Positions 50,238 to 58,265 of a DNA stretch of 58,265 nt are shown here, piece by piece. Source of the stretch: Thiobacillus sp. (lineage in GTDB: Bacteria; Pseudomonadota; Gammaproteobacteria; Burkholderiales; Thiobacillaceae); assembly GCA_019459325.1 (NCBI GenBank), contig JAIBFA010000012.1, forward strand, positions 1 to 58,265. Direction: 5' to 3'. A program made the position numbers and the translations under genes. The notes beneath the pieces are model-generated. The model searched no databases and was not told where the DNA came from. It saw only the letters and a program-made list of their open reading frames with translations. Within the stretch, counting starts at the first letter, position 1. Every line of letters begins with the position of its first letter.

Positions 50238-50816
50238 ATGCTGAACCTCACCCCCCGTCAACAAATCGCGATCGGCCTCGCGTTGACCCTGCTGATGCTG
50301 CTCACCCGCAGCCACCACTGGGCCAGCCTCCATTCCCTACCCGACGCCTCGTGGGCGATTTTTTTCCTGCTGGGCGTGTACGTGCGGGCGCTGTGGGTGA
50401 TTCCCGCGCTGATCGCCGCCAGCGTGGCGATCGACTACCTCGCCATCACCTGGGGCGGGGTGTCGGATTTCTGCGTGTCGCCGGCCTACTGGATGTTGAT
50501 CCCGGCTTATCTCGTGCTGTTTGCCGGGGGGCGCTTATACGCCCGTCGCCCTAGCCCGTCGCTGCTGGGACTGGCCAGACTGACTGGCGTTGCGCTGGCG
50601 GTCGGGGTGGTCGCCGAGCTGCTCACCAGCGGCGGGTTCTACTTCTTCTCCGGGCGCTTTGCCGAGCCGACGCTGGCCGGCTTCTTCCCGCGCTTCTCAC
50701 ACTATTTCCCGCCTATGCTGGGCTCGTTCGCTTTGTATCTAGGGGCGGCGGCGATCACGCATATCGCACTGGCGGCAGCCTTCCGGCGCCGCCGGCCTGA
50801 CGGGTACGCGTCGTGA
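50238..50816 (+). CDS. btuM: Cobalamin transporter BtuM (ECF S-component-like)
   Basis: A 192-residue membrane protein with about six hydrophobic segments. It closely resembles, from memory, BtuM of Thiobacillus denitrificans, a small cobalamin transporter related to ECF S-components whose conserved Cys binds cobalt and removes cyanide from cyanocobalamin. The matching Cys here is residue 79 in GGVSDFCVSPAYW. AAGGAG precedes the ATG at 50238. The stop overlaps the next gene (GTGA). No ECF ATPase or EcfT gene is adjacent, as in other BtuM loci. Confidence 0.85.
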   Translation: MLNLTPRQQIAIGLALTLLMLLTRSHHWASLHSLPDASWAIFFLLGVYVRALWVIPALIAASVAIDYLAITWGGVSDFCVSPAYWMLIPAYLVLFAGGRLYARRPSPSLLGLARLTGVALAVGVVAELLTSGGFYFFSGRFAEPTLAGFFPRFSHYFPPMLGSFALYLGAAAITHIALAAAFRRRRPDGYAS

Positions 50817-51430
50817 ACGCTGAATCCGGGACGCGCGAGCGCAGCGCGCGCCATGCCGCGCGCATGGCGCGAAAGAAAGCGCTGATCGACGCCGCGATCG
50901 ACGCCGCCACCGACGAGCGCGGGCTGCTCATCGTCATCACCGGCAACGGCAAGGGCAAGAGCACCTCGGCCTTCGGCACGGTGGCGCGCGCACTCGGCCA
51001 CGGCATGAAAGTCGGCGTGGTGCAGTTCATCAAGAGCCGCACCGACACCGGCGAGGAGGCCTTTCTCGGCCGCCAGCCCGGCGTCGAATGGCACGTCACC
51101 GGCGACGGCTTCACCTGGGACACGCAGAACCGCGAACAGGATATCGCCACCGCCGAGCGCGGCTGGGCGATTGCCGCGCGCATGCTTGCCGACCCGTCGT
51201 ACCAGCTGGTGGTGCTGGACGAGCTGACCTATCTCTTGAGCTACGGCTACCTCGACGCCGACGACGTACTCGACGCGCTGGCGCACCGGCCCAGGGATCA
51301 GCATGTGATCGTCACCGGGCGCGCCGCGACCGATGCGCTGATCGAACTGGCCGACACGGTGTCGGTCATTGCCGACGAAAAGCATGCGTTCCGCGCCGGC
51401 GTCAAGGCGCAGCGCGGCATCGACCTGTGA
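50813..51430 (+). CDS. cobA: Cob(I)yrinic acid a,c-diamide adenosyltransferase
   Basis: A 205-residue ATP:corrinoid adenosyltransferase of the CobA/BtuR (CobO) type, which places the adenosyl group on reduced cobalt. It has P-loop GNGKGKST (about 43-50), VVQFIKSR, the [11 protein letters not shown] motif and [15 protein letters not shown] (Walker B). The start GTG overlaps the btuM stop, and the end overlaps cobQ (GTGA). The N-terminal basic helix ([15 protein letters not shown]) is usual for this family. Confidence 0.93.
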   Translation: MNAESGTRERSARHAARMARKKALIDAAIDAATDERGLLIVITGNGKGKSTSAFGTVARALGHGMKVGVVQFIKSRTDTGEEAFLGRQPGVEWHVTGDGFTWDTQNREQDIATAERGWAIAARMLADPSYQLVVLDELTYLLSYGYLDADDVLDALAHRPRDQHVIVTGRAATDALIELADTVSVIADEKHAFRAGVKAQRGIDL

Positions 51431-52908
51431 GCAAGTCGATGGGGCAGGGCAGCGCCACGCTCATGGTGCAGGGCTGCACGTCCGACGCCGGCAAAAGCGC
51501 GCTGGTGACGGCGCTGTGCCGCTGGCTGGCGCGGCAGGGGGTGAACGTGGCGCCCTTCAAGCCGCAGAACATGGCGCTCAACAGCGCGGTGACCGCCGAC
51601 GGCGGCGAGATCGGCCGGGCGCAGGCGGTGCAGGCGCAGGCAAGCGGATTGCCTGCGCACACCGACATGAACCCGGTGCTGCTGAAGCCCAACTCCGACA
51701 CCGGCGCGCAGGTCATCATCCAGGGGCACGCCATCGGCAACATGCACGCGCTGGATTACCACGCCTACAAGGCGACGGCGCGCGCGGCGGTGTTCGACTC
51801 CTACCATCGGCTGGCGGCGCGGCACGATGCCGTCATCGTCGAAGGCGCGGGCAGTCCGGCGGAAATCAATCTGCGCGCCAACGACATCGCCAACATGGGA
51901 TTTGCCGAGGCTGCCGACTGCCCGGTGATCCTGGTCGCCGACATCGACCGCGGCGGCGTGTTCGCGCATCTGGTCGGCACCCTGGCCCTGCTGTCCGAGA
52001 CCGAGCAGGCGCGCGTCAAGGGCTTCGTCATCAATCGCTTTCGCGGCGACCTTGCGCTGCTGCAGTCGGGGCTCGACTGGCTCGAAGCGAAAACCGGCAA
52101 GCCGGTGCTCGGCGTGCTGCCCTATCTGCACGGCCTGCACCTCGAAGCCGAGGATGCGCTGCCCGCCGCGTCGGTGCCGGCCGCGGCCGACGCGCTGCGC
52201 GTGGTGGTGCCGGTGCTGCCGCACATTTCCAATCACACCGACTTCGATCCGCTGCGCACCCATCCGCAGGTGGACCTGCGCTTCGTCGCGCTGGACCAGC
52301 CGCTGCCGCCCGCCGACCTGGTCATCCTGCCGGGGTCGAAAACCGTGCGCGCCGACCGCGCCGCGCTGGCCGCCCACGGCTGGGACGCCGCGCTGGATCG
52401 GCATCTGCGCTACGGCGGCAAGCTGCTCGGCATCTGCGGCGGCTTCCAGATGCTGGGGCGCGCCCTGCACGATCCGGCGGGCATCGAAGGCGAAGCGGGC
52501 AGCAGTCCCGGCTTCGGCTGGCTCGACTTCGAAACCACGCTCGCCAGCGGCAAGCAGTTGCGCACGGTCGCGGGCACGCTGGCCGGCGGCACGACGCCGG
52601 TGGCGGGCTACGAAATCCATGCCGGGGTGAGCAGCGGCGCGGCGCTCGCGCAGCCGATGTGCTGGCTCGATGGCCGACCCGACGGCGCAATGTCGGACGA
52701 CGGCCAGGTGCGCGGCACTTATCTGCACGGGCTGTTCGATACCCCCGCCGCGGCCGATGCGCTGCTGGCGTGGGCGGGCCTGCGCGGCGCCACCAGCCCC
52801 GACATCGCCGCGCTGCGCGACGCCGCCATCGACCGCCTGGCCGACGCGGTGGAGGCCCACCTCGATACGCATGCCCTGCGCCGTCTCTTGGGGGTGGCGC
52901 CATGCTGA
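51427..52908 (+). CDS. cobQ: Cobyric acid synthase
   Basis: A 493-residue glutamine-dependent amidase that amidates four side chains of adenosylcobyrinic diamide to adenosylcobyric acid. The N-terminal synthetase domain has [41 protein letters not shown] and [13 protein letters not shown]. The C-terminal class I glutaminase-like domain has the Cys in [10 protein letters not shown] (about 336) and the YEIHAG His. Start GTG 51427 overlaps the cobA stop; ATG 51439 is an alternative. Confidence 0.94.
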   Translation: MSKSMGQGSATLMVQGCTSDAGKSALVTALCRWLARQGVNVAPFKPQNMALNSAVTADGGEIGRAQAVQAQASGLPAHTDMNPVLLKPNSDTGAQVIIQGHAIGNMHALDYHAYKATARAAVFDSYHRLAARHDAVIVEGAGSPAEINLRANDIANMGFAEAADCPVILVADIDRGGVFAHLVGTLALLSETEQARVKGFVINRFRGDLALLQSGLDWLEAKTGKPVLGVLPYLHGLHLEAEDALPAASVPAAADALRVVVPVLPHISNHTDFDPLRTHPQVDLRFVALDQPLPPADLVILPGSKTVRADRAALAAHGWDAALDRHLRYGGKLLGICGGFQMLGRALHDPAGIEGEAGSSPGFGWLDFETTLASGKQLRTVAGTLAGGTTPVAGYEIHAGVSSGAALAQPMCWLDGRPDGAMSDDGQVRGTYLHGLFDTPAAADALLAWAGLRGATSPDIAALRDAAIDRLADAVEAHLDTHALRRLLGVAPC

Positions 52909-53420
52909 CGCTGATCCTCGGCGGCGCGCGCAGCGGCAAAAGCCGCCTCGCCCTGCACCGCGCCGAAGCGACCGGCAAGCCCGTTTCCTTCATCGCCACC
53001 GCCCAGGCGAATGACGCCGAAATGGCTGCCCGCATCGCGCGCCACCAGGCCGAGCGTCCGACGCACTGGAACACCATCGAGGCGCCGCTCGATCTTGCCG
53101 GAGCGATTCGCGCGGCAGGGGCGGGCTGCATCGTCGTGGATTGCCTCACGCTGTGGCTGACCAACTGCCTGTGCCAGCCGGACCCCGCCGCGTTCGACGA
53201 CGCACGCACCGCGCTGCTCGCCGCGTTGGCCGCGCGCCGCGACGACGAGCTGATCCTGGTCAGCAACGAAACCGGGCTCGGCATCGTCCCGCTGGGCGAA
53301 CTTACGCGCCGTTTTGTCGATGAAGCCGGCTGGCTGAACCAGGACATCGCGCAGCTTGCCGACGAAGTGGTGTTTGTGGCCGCCGGGCTGCCGCTCGTCC
53401 TCAAAGGCAACCCACGATGA
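52902..53420 (+). CDS. cobU: Adenosylcobinamide kinase / adenosylcobinamide-phosphate guanylyltransferase
   Basis: A 172-residue bifunctional enzyme that phosphorylates adenosylcobinamide and then adds GMP to make adenosylcobinamide-GDP. It has P-loop GGARSGKS (about 7-14), the guanylylated-His region ([11 protein letters not shown]), [10 protein letters not shown] and [11 protein letters not shown]. It overlaps cobQ by seven bases and cobT by four. Confidence 0.94.
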   Translation: MLTLILGGARSGKSRLALHRAEATGKPVSFIATAQANDAEMAARIARHQAERPTHWNTIEAPLDLAGAIRAAGAGCIVVDCLTLWLTNCLCQPDPAAFDDARTALLAALAARRDDELILVSNETGLGIVPLGELTRRFVDEAGWLNQDIAQLADEVVFVAAGLPLVLKGNPR

Positions 53421-54463
53421 ACCCCTTCGCAGCTGCCAAACCGCTGGACGAGGCCGCGCGCGCTGCCGCGCTGGCGCGCCAGGCCCAGCTCACCAAGCCG
53501 CCCGGCAGCCTGGGGCGGCTGGAAACGCTGGTTGCCACGCTTGCCGCGATGCAGGGCAGGACGCTGCCGCGCATCCAGCAGCCGTGGATCAGCATTTTTG
53601 CCGCCGACCACGGCGTTGCGGCAGAAGGCGTGTCGGCGTTTCCGCAGAGCGTCACCCAGCAGATGCTCGCCAACTTCGTCGGCGGCGGCGCGGCCATCAG
53701 CGTGCTCGCGCGCGAAGCCGGGGCGACGCTGGAAGTGATCGACGTCGGCACGCTCGCCCCCTCGCCGGTGGCGGGCGTGATCCAGGCGCAGGTGGCGTGC
53801 AGCACCGCCAATTTTTGCCAGCAGCCCGCGATGAGTGCGGCGCAGGCGCACGCCGCGCTCGATGCCGGGGCGGCCGCGTGCGTGCGCGCCCAGGCCGGCG
53901 GGGCGGATCTCGTCATCGGCGGCGAAATGGGCATTGCCAACACCACGGCGGCGGCGGCGCTGGCGTGCGCGCTGCTCGGATTGCCGGGTGGGGCGCTGGC
54001 CGGTGCGGGTACCGGCGTCGATGCCGCCGGCGTGATGCGCAAGGCGGCACTCATCGACCACGCGCTGGCGCTGCACGGCCTGGCGCCGCCGCCGTCCGAC
54101 CCGCTGCAGGCGCTGTGCGCGGTCGGCGGCTTCGAGATCGGCGCGCTGGCAGGGGCCTATCTGGCGGCGGCGCAAGCGGGGGTGCCGGTGCTGGTCGATG
54201 GCTTTATCTGCAGCGCGGCGGCGCTGCTGGCGGTGCGCCTGAACCCGGGCGCGCGCGACTGGATGCTGTTTGCCCACGTCTCCGCCGAGTCCGGCCACGC
54301 CGCCATCCTGCGCGCGCTCGATGCGCAGCCGCTGCTTGCGCTTGACATGCGGCTGGGCGAAGCCAGCGGGGCGGCGGCCGCCATCCCGCTGTTGCGGCTG
54401 GCGTGCGCGCTGCATGCGGGCATGGCGACGTTTGCCGAAGCCGGGGTGGCCAATAATGCTTAA
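53417..54463 (+). CDS. cobT: Nicotinate-nucleotide--dimethylbenzimidazole phosphoribosyltransferase
   Basis: A 348-residue enzyme that makes alpha-ribazole phosphate, the lower-ligand nucleotide of cobalamin. It shows [12 protein letters not shown] (about 26-37), [30 protein letters not shown] (about 173-182), GTGVD and the C-terminal active-site Glu in [15 protein letters not shown]. Start ATG overlaps the cobU stop. Confidence 0.94.
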   Translation: MNPFAAAKPLDEAARAAALARQAQLTKPPGSLGRLETLVATLAAMQGRTLPRIQQPWISIFAADHGVAAEGVSAFPQSVTQQMLANFVGGGAAISVLAREAGATLEVIDVGTLAPSPVAGVIQAQVACSTANFCQQPAMSAAQAHAALDAGAAACVRAQAGGADLVIGGEMGIANTTAAAALACALLGLPGGALAGAGTGVDAAGVMRKAALIDHALALHGLAPPPSDPLQALCAVGGFEIGALAGAYLAAAQAGVPVLVDGFICSAAALLAVRLNPGARDWMLFAHVSAESGHAAILRALDAQPLLALDMRLGEASGAAAAIPLLRLACALHAGMATFAEAGVANNA

Positions 54464-55064
54464 GCCCGCCGCCGAGCCGCTGTTGCTCGGCTTTTTGCGG
54501 CACGGCGAAGTGGCCGGGCCGCCGCATGTGTACCGTGGGCGCAGCGATGCGCCGCTCACTGCGCTCGGTTGGAAGCAGATGCACGCCGCGCTTGTGGCCA
54601 TGCCGCGCTGGGGCGCGGTCGTGAGCAGCCCTGCGCGGCGCTGTCTCGATTTTGCGCGCGAGGTTGCTGCCGAGCGGCATATCGGTTGCCGCGTCGATGC
54701 GGACTGGCACGAACTCGATTTCGGCGCCTGGGAGGATCTGCGCCCGGACCAGGCCGCCGCGCGCGATGCCGATGCGCATTCGGCCTTTGTGCGCGATCCG
54801 CGCCGCTCCGCGCCGCCTGGCGGGGAAACGCTGGCTGCGCTGGATGCGCGGGTGAACGCGGCGCTGAGCCGGCTGGGCGAGACGGCCCGCACGCCCACGC
54901 TCGTCGTCACCCACGCCGGCGCGATGCGCGCGGTGCTGGCAAGCGTGCTGGGGCTGACCGACCCCTACCGCGCGCGCGTGGCGCTGACTCCCGGCTCCAG
55001 CTTCGTCGTGTCGTGGCTGGCCGGGGCGCCGCCGCTGTTGATGGCCTTGCGATGCGCGGACTGA
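54456..55064 (+). CDS. cobC: Histidine phosphatase, probable alpha-ribazole phosphatase
   Basis: A 202-residue member of the phosphoglycerate-mutase-like histidine phosphatase family: FLRHGEV (catalytic His, about 15), the [10 protein letters not shown] segment, [23 protein letters not shown] and [11 protein letters not shown] (second His). Between cobT and cobS this is almost surely the phosphatase that removes the 5'-phosphate of alpha-ribazole phosphate or of cobalamin phosphate. It overlaps cobT by eight bases and cobS by 13. Confidence 0.88.
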   Translation: MLKPAAEPLLLGFLRHGEVAGPPHVYRGRSDAPLTALGWKQMHAALVAMPRWGAVVSSPARRCLDFAREVAAERHIGCRVDADWHELDFGAWEDLRPDQAAARDADAHSAFVRDPRRSAPPGGETLAALDARVNAALSRLGETARTPTLVVTHAGAMRAVLASVLGLTDPYRARVALTPGSSFVVSWLAGAPPLLMALRCAD

Positions 55065-55783
55065 TTCTTGCCCTCGGATTCCTGACGCGGCTGCCGCTGC
55101 CTGCGGTGCGCGATTACCAGCCTGCCGAATTCGCGCGTGCGCTGGTGTGGTTTCCGGCGGCGGGGCTGGTCGTGGGTGCGGCGGTGGCGCTGGCCGCCGC
55201 CCTGGGCGCGGCATTCGATCCGTGGCTGGGCGCGCTGGCCGGCGTCGTGATGTGGGCCTGGATCACCAGCGGGCTGCATCTCGACGGCCTGGCCGACACG
55301 GCGGATGCGCTGGGCGCAGCGCACCGCGACCCCGAACGCTTTCTCGCGGTGCTCGCCGATCCGCACGTGGGCAGCTTCGGCGTCATCGCATTGGTGCTGC
55401 AGCTGGCGGCCAAGCTGGTGCTGCTGCACTGGCTGCTGATGCTCGAATCGCCGTGGCTCGTGCTCGTGCTGATTCCGGCCTGGGCGCGTTGGTCGGCGGC
55501 TGGCTGGGCGCTGCTGCTGCCTCCGCTGAAACCCGGCCTGGGCGAGCGCGTATCCCGGAACGGCAAGCGCTCGGGCTGGATCGCGGGCGGACTGGCGCTG
55601 GCGGCAATCAGCGCCGCTTCGCCGTTTGCTTTCGCCGCCTTGATCCCTGGCGTGCTGTGGGGTGTCTGGATGCGGCTCAAGCTGGGCGGTCAAACCGGCG
55701 ACATCCTGGGTGCGGGCATCGAGTGGTGCGAATCCGTGGCCTTGCTGCTGACGGGTGTTTTTTTCGCGGTCATCATTCTGTAA
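55052..55783 (+). CDS. cobS: Cobalamin synthase (adenosylcobinamide-GDP ribazoletransferase)
   Basis: A 243-residue inner-membrane enzyme that joins adenosylcobinamide-GDP to alpha-ribazole in the last steps of cobalamin synthesis. It has the start LALGFLTRLPLP, the metal-binding GLHLDGLADTADALGA (about 71-86), RDPERFLAVLADPHVGSFG and several hydrophobic segments. It closes the cobalamin operon. The gene for cobinamide-phosphate synthase (cbiB/cobD) is not in this cluster. Confidence 0.93.
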   Translation: MRGLILALGFLTRLPLPAVRDYQPAEFARALVWFPAAGLVVGAAVALAAALGAAFDPWLGALAGVVMWAWITSGLHLDGLADTADALGAAHRDPERFLAVLADPHVGSFGVIALVLQLAAKLVLLHWLLMLESPWLVLVLIPAWARWSAAGWALLLPPLKPGLGERVSRNGKRSGWIAGGLALAAISAASPFAFAALIPGVLWGVWMRLKLGGQTGDILGAGIEWCESVALLLTGVFFAVIIL

Positions 55784-55828
55784 CCGTCATGCCATACAAC
55801 GCAGACTTTGCCTTGGGCGGAGTCTGCC

Positions 55829-57034
55829 GTGCGTATCCTGATGGTGACCGACGTGTATTTTCCGCGCGTCAACGGTGTGTCCACGTCGATCCAGACCTTG
55901 CGTCAGGCGCTGGCCGAAGCCGGGCACGAGAGTGTGCTGGTGGCGCCGGATTATCCGGCGACGCTGCCGCAGGCCGAGATTAAAGCAGCGGAAGCCGATA
56001 TCGTGCGGGTGCCAGGCTGGCCGATTCCGCGCGACCCGGAAGACCGGCTGATGCATCCGCGCGCGCTGGCCGCCGCGCTGGATGAACTCGATCCGGCCGA
56101 CTTCGACCTCGTCCACATCCATACGCCCTTCCTCGCGCACCGCGCCGGGGTGCGCTGGGCGCGCCGGCATGGGCTGCCGTGCGTCGAGACCTACCACACG
56201 CTGTTCGAGGAATACTTCCACCACTACCTGCCGTTCCTGCCGAAGGCGTGGCTGGCGGCAGCGGCGCGCATGATCTCGCGCAAGGAGTGCGACGGCGTCA
56301 CCGCGGTGATCGCGCCGTCGTCGGCGATGAAGCAGGCGCTCCTGACATACGGCGTCAGCCGCCCCATCCACATCATTCCGACCGGGCTCAATCTAGCCGA
56401 CTTCGCCAACTGCGACGGCCCTGCATTCCGCGCCCGCCACGGCATCGCGCCGGAGCGCCCGGTGATGGCCTACGTCGGACGGGTGGCGTTCGAGAAGAAC
56501 CTGGATTTCCTGTTGCGCGTGACCGACCAGGTGCGGCGCGAGCTGCCCGACGTACTCCTGGTGATCGCCGGCGAAGGGCCTGCGAGAACGTCGCTGGAGC
56601 GCGCGGTGGCAAAACGGCAGCTCGCCCACAACGTGCGCTTCGTCGGCTACCTCGAACGCAAGACCGAACTGCCCGCGTGCTACTGCGCGGCGGATGTGTT
56701 TGTCTTCGCCTCCAAAACCGAAACCCAGGGGCTGGTGCTGCTGGAGGCGATGGCGCTCGGCGTACCGGTGGTGGGCCTGGCCGAAATGGGGACGAAGGAT
56801 GTGCTGCAGGAAGGCGCGGGCTGCCGCATTGCGCCGGACGATGTCGCAGGCTTTGCCGAGGTGCTGATCCCGCTGCTGGCCAATCGCGCGGCGGCGCAGG
56901 CGCTCGGGGCGGCAGGCAAAACCTACGCCGCGGGCTGGAGCGAGTCGCGCATGTGCGACGCCGTTCTCGCGCTCTATCACACCCTGCATCCGGCATACGA
57001 AATGGACACTGCGCGCGGCATAATCGCGGGGTGA
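55829..57034 (+). CDS. Family 4 (GT-B) glycosyltransferase
   Basis: A 401-residue retaining glycosyltransferase. The N-terminal half has VTDVYFPRVNGVSTSIQTLRQALAEAGHES and the HIHTPFLAHRAGVRWARRHGLPCVETYHTLFEEY motif. The C-terminal nucleotide-sugar domain has YVGRVAFEKNLDFLL, the RFVGYLERKTELPACYCAADVFVFASKTETQGLVLLEAMA segment with the E-x7-E motif, and no signal peptide. It resembles enzymes that glycosylate diacylglycerol (monogalactosyl or glucosyl type) and mannosyltransferases. The GTG at 55829 has GGGCGGAG before it. It overlaps gluQ by four bases. Confidence 0.88.
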   Translation: MRILMVTDVYFPRVNGVSTSIQTLRQALAEAGHESVLVAPDYPATLPQAEIKAAEADIVRVPGWPIPRDPEDRLMHPRALAAALDELDPADFDLVHIHTPFLAHRAGVRWARRHGLPCVETYHTLFEEYFHHYLPFLPKAWLAAAARMISRKECDGVTAVIAPSSAMKQALLTYGVSRPIHIIPTGLNLADFANCDGPAFRARHGIAPERPVMAYVGRVAFEKNLDFLLRVTDQVRRELPDVLLVIAGEGPARTSLERAVAKRQLAHNVRFVGYLERKTELPACYCAADVFVFASKTETQGLVLLEAMALGVPVVGLAEMGTKDVLQEGAGCRIAPDDVAGFAEVLIPLLANRAAAQALGAAGKTYAAGWSESRMCDAVLALYHTLHPAYEMDTARGIIAG

Positions 57035-57966
57035 TCCCTGCATCCTATGTCGGGCGCTTCGCGCCGTCCCCCACTGGTCCCCTGCACGTCGGCTCGCTCG
57101 TCGCCGCGGTGGCGAGCTGGCTCGATGCTCGCGCGGTCGGCGGACGCTGGCTCGTGCGCATGGAAGACCTCGATGTTCCCCGTTGCGAACCCGGTGCGGC
57201 CGATACCATCCTGAGCCAGCTGGAGGCCTACGGTTTGCATTGGGACGGCGCGGTGCTGCTCCAGTCGCAGCGCGACGACGCCTATGCCGAAGCGCTCGCC
57301 GCGCTGCAATCCATCGGTGTGGTCTATCCCTGCGCCTGCACCCGCAGCCAACTCGCCGACGCATCGCGCAACCATGAAGGCGAGATCATCTATCCCGGTA
57401 CCTGCCGCAACGGTTTGCCGGCCGGCACGGTTGCCCGCGCCTGGCGGGTGAGCGTGCCGGATGTGAGCACCTACTTTCACGACCGCATCCACGGCGACTT
57501 GCAGCAGAACCTGGCCCATGAGGTCGGCGACTTTATCGTCAAGCGCGCCGATGGCCTGTACGCCTACCAACTGGCGGTGGTGGTGGACGATGCCTTCCAG
57601 GGCATCACTCACGTCGTGCGGGGTGCCGACCTGTTGTGGAACACCCCGCGCCAGATTTATCTGCAAAGCCTGCTCGGCCTGCCGACCCCGGTCTACGCCC
57701 ACGTGCCGCTCATCACCAACGCCGCCGGCCAGAAGCTGTCCAAGCAGACCCTGGCCCCCGCCCTGCCCGAGACCGGGTGCGGTGCGGTGCTGACGCGGGC
57801 ATTGGCCACGCTCGGCCACCCGCCGCCGGATGAACTGGCGGGCGCCGAACCGTCCGAACAGCTGGCGTGGGCAAGCGCGCACTGGCATATCGAAAACGTG
57901 CCGACAGAGGCCGCGATTGCCAATCCCGTCAGCACACCGGAAAATTGCCTGACCCCTGACCCCTGA
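57031..57966 (+). CDS. gluQ: Glutamyl-Q tRNA(Asp) synthetase
   Basis: A 311-residue truncated relative of glutamyl-tRNA synthetase without anticodon-binding domain, which attaches glutamate to queuosine in tRNA-Asp. It shows [28 protein letters not shown] (HIGH-type motif), a zinc site (YPCACTRSQL ... YPGTCRNG), VVDDAFQGITHVVRGADLL and the KLSKQ motif. Its start GTG overlaps the glycosyltransferase stop (GTGA). The last residues CLTPDP come from a heptamer repeat. Confidence 0.93.
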   Translation: MIPASYVGRFAPSPTGPLHVGSLVAAVASWLDARAVGGRWLVRMEDLDVPRCEPGAADTILSQLEAYGLHWDGAVLLQSQRDDAYAEALAALQSIGVVYPCACTRSQLADASRNHEGEIIYPGTCRNGLPAGTVARAWRVSVPDVSTYFHDRIHGDLQQNLAHEVGDFIVKRADGLYAYQLAVVVDDAFQGITHVVRGADLLWNTPRQIYLQSLLGLPTPVYAHVPLITNAAGQKLSKQTLAPALPETGCGAVLTRALATLGHPPPDELAGAEPSEQLAWASAHWHIENVPTEAAIANPVSTPENCLTPDP

Positions 57967-57982
57967 CCCCTGACCCCTGACC
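57948..57982 (+). repeat. Five perfect tandem copies of the heptamer CCTGACC
   Basis: Five uninterrupted copies cover the last codons and the stop of gluQ and run up to the ATG at 57983. Seven bases is not a multiple of three, so each gain or loss of a copy changes the reading frame at the gluQ end. Confidence 0.95.
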
Positions 57983-58265
57983 ATGGCCCAGCTCCCCACC
58001 GCCGTCTAACAAGTCCTGCGCGTCCACGCTTCCTTCATCCACACCTTCGTCAATGCCCTGCGCGACCGCAGCCAGCTGCCCGACCTGATGAAGCAGCTCG
58101 ACGCCGCCGAGCAGGCCGGCCGGGCGCGGCTGGGCGGCGCGCTGCGTCATGTGATCAACGGCCGCCGCGCCGCCCCTGGCCTGGCCGCCCTGATCGACGC
58201 CTCGGCGCGCGGCGATGCACAGGCGATGTCAGTACTCGCCAACATGGCCGAACAGATGATGAAGG
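57983..58265 (+). pseudogene. Start of an unrecognised gene with an in-frame stop at codon 9 (cut by the window edge)
   Basis: From ATG 57983 the frame reads MAQLPTAV, then TAA (58007-58009), then stays open to the window end with protein-like, helical sequence (VLRVHASFIHTFVNALRDRS ... GDAQAMSVLANMAEQMMK). A CAA-to-TAA change would explain it, giving AVQQVL. Alternatively the gene starts at a later codon such as ATG 58088. No ribosome binding site precedes 57983, which directly follows the heptamer repeat. I do not recognise the family. Confidence 0.5.

Overview
The window reads as chromosomal DNA of a GC-rich betaproteobacterium, probably a Thiobacillus-like member of the Hydrogenophilales. 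This rests on the housekeeping proteins, the zapA-6S RNA-ygfA order and a BtuM-type cobalamin transporter like the one studied in Thiobacillus denitrificans. The assignment comes from recognition of protein families, not from a search.

Bases 1-9247 are accessory. Bases 1-3909 hold a run of integron gene cassettes: eight small, mostly unknown genes, all on the plus strand, each followed by an attC recombination site. The attC sites fall into three sequence families. The integrase is not in the window and should lie to the left. Directly after the array comes a two-gene Gabija anti-phage system (OLD-family nuclease GajA, UvrD-like helicase GajB). It is followed by a poorly coding stretch with tandem palindromes, a small gene that looks frameshifted, and an N-terminally truncated JAB/JAMM metallopeptidase remnant of the kind found in ubiquitin-like defence loci.

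Bases 9248-34013 are core genes, mostly on the minus strand: a LuxR-type response regulator, an SDR enzyme, dsbA, a SPOR protein, argS, priA, a Tim44-like protein, hemE, small envelope proteins and a FadL-type porin. Next comes a qseE-qseG-qseF (glrK-qseG-glrR) two-component operon, then gltBD, an EEP-family hydrolase, tRNA-Ala(CGC), a VanZ-like protein and lgt. Beside the qseF gene, two small envelope genes (a BON/EF-hand protein and a DUF1328 protein) carry sigma-54 promoter sequences. Two perfect TGTC-N10-GACA elements, the operator known for GlrR/QseF, lie exactly 63 bp apart upstream of the first. This looks like a complete local sigma-54 regulatory circuit.

Bases 34081-47951 contain an unusual ilvD gene fused in frame to a hexose-6-phosphate mutarotase, a ParA-like ATPase, an ankyrin protein, a YyaL-type thioredoxin-domain protein, a DUF2189 membrane protein, a small cytochrome c, a complete livKHMGF ABC transporter, ygfA, 6S RNA, zapA and a ZapB-like coiled coil. 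Two convergent gene pairs are separated by long imperfect palindromes.

Bases 48041-55783 form a cobalamin riboswitch-controlled operon (btuB-btuM-cobA-cobQ-cobU-cobT-cobC-cobS) for corrinoid uptake, adenosylation and nucleotide-loop assembly. Most of its genes overlap by a few bases. The window ends with a family 4 glycosyltransferase, gluQ (tRNA-Asp modification), a five-copy heptamer repeat and the start of an unrecognised gene with an early in-frame stop.
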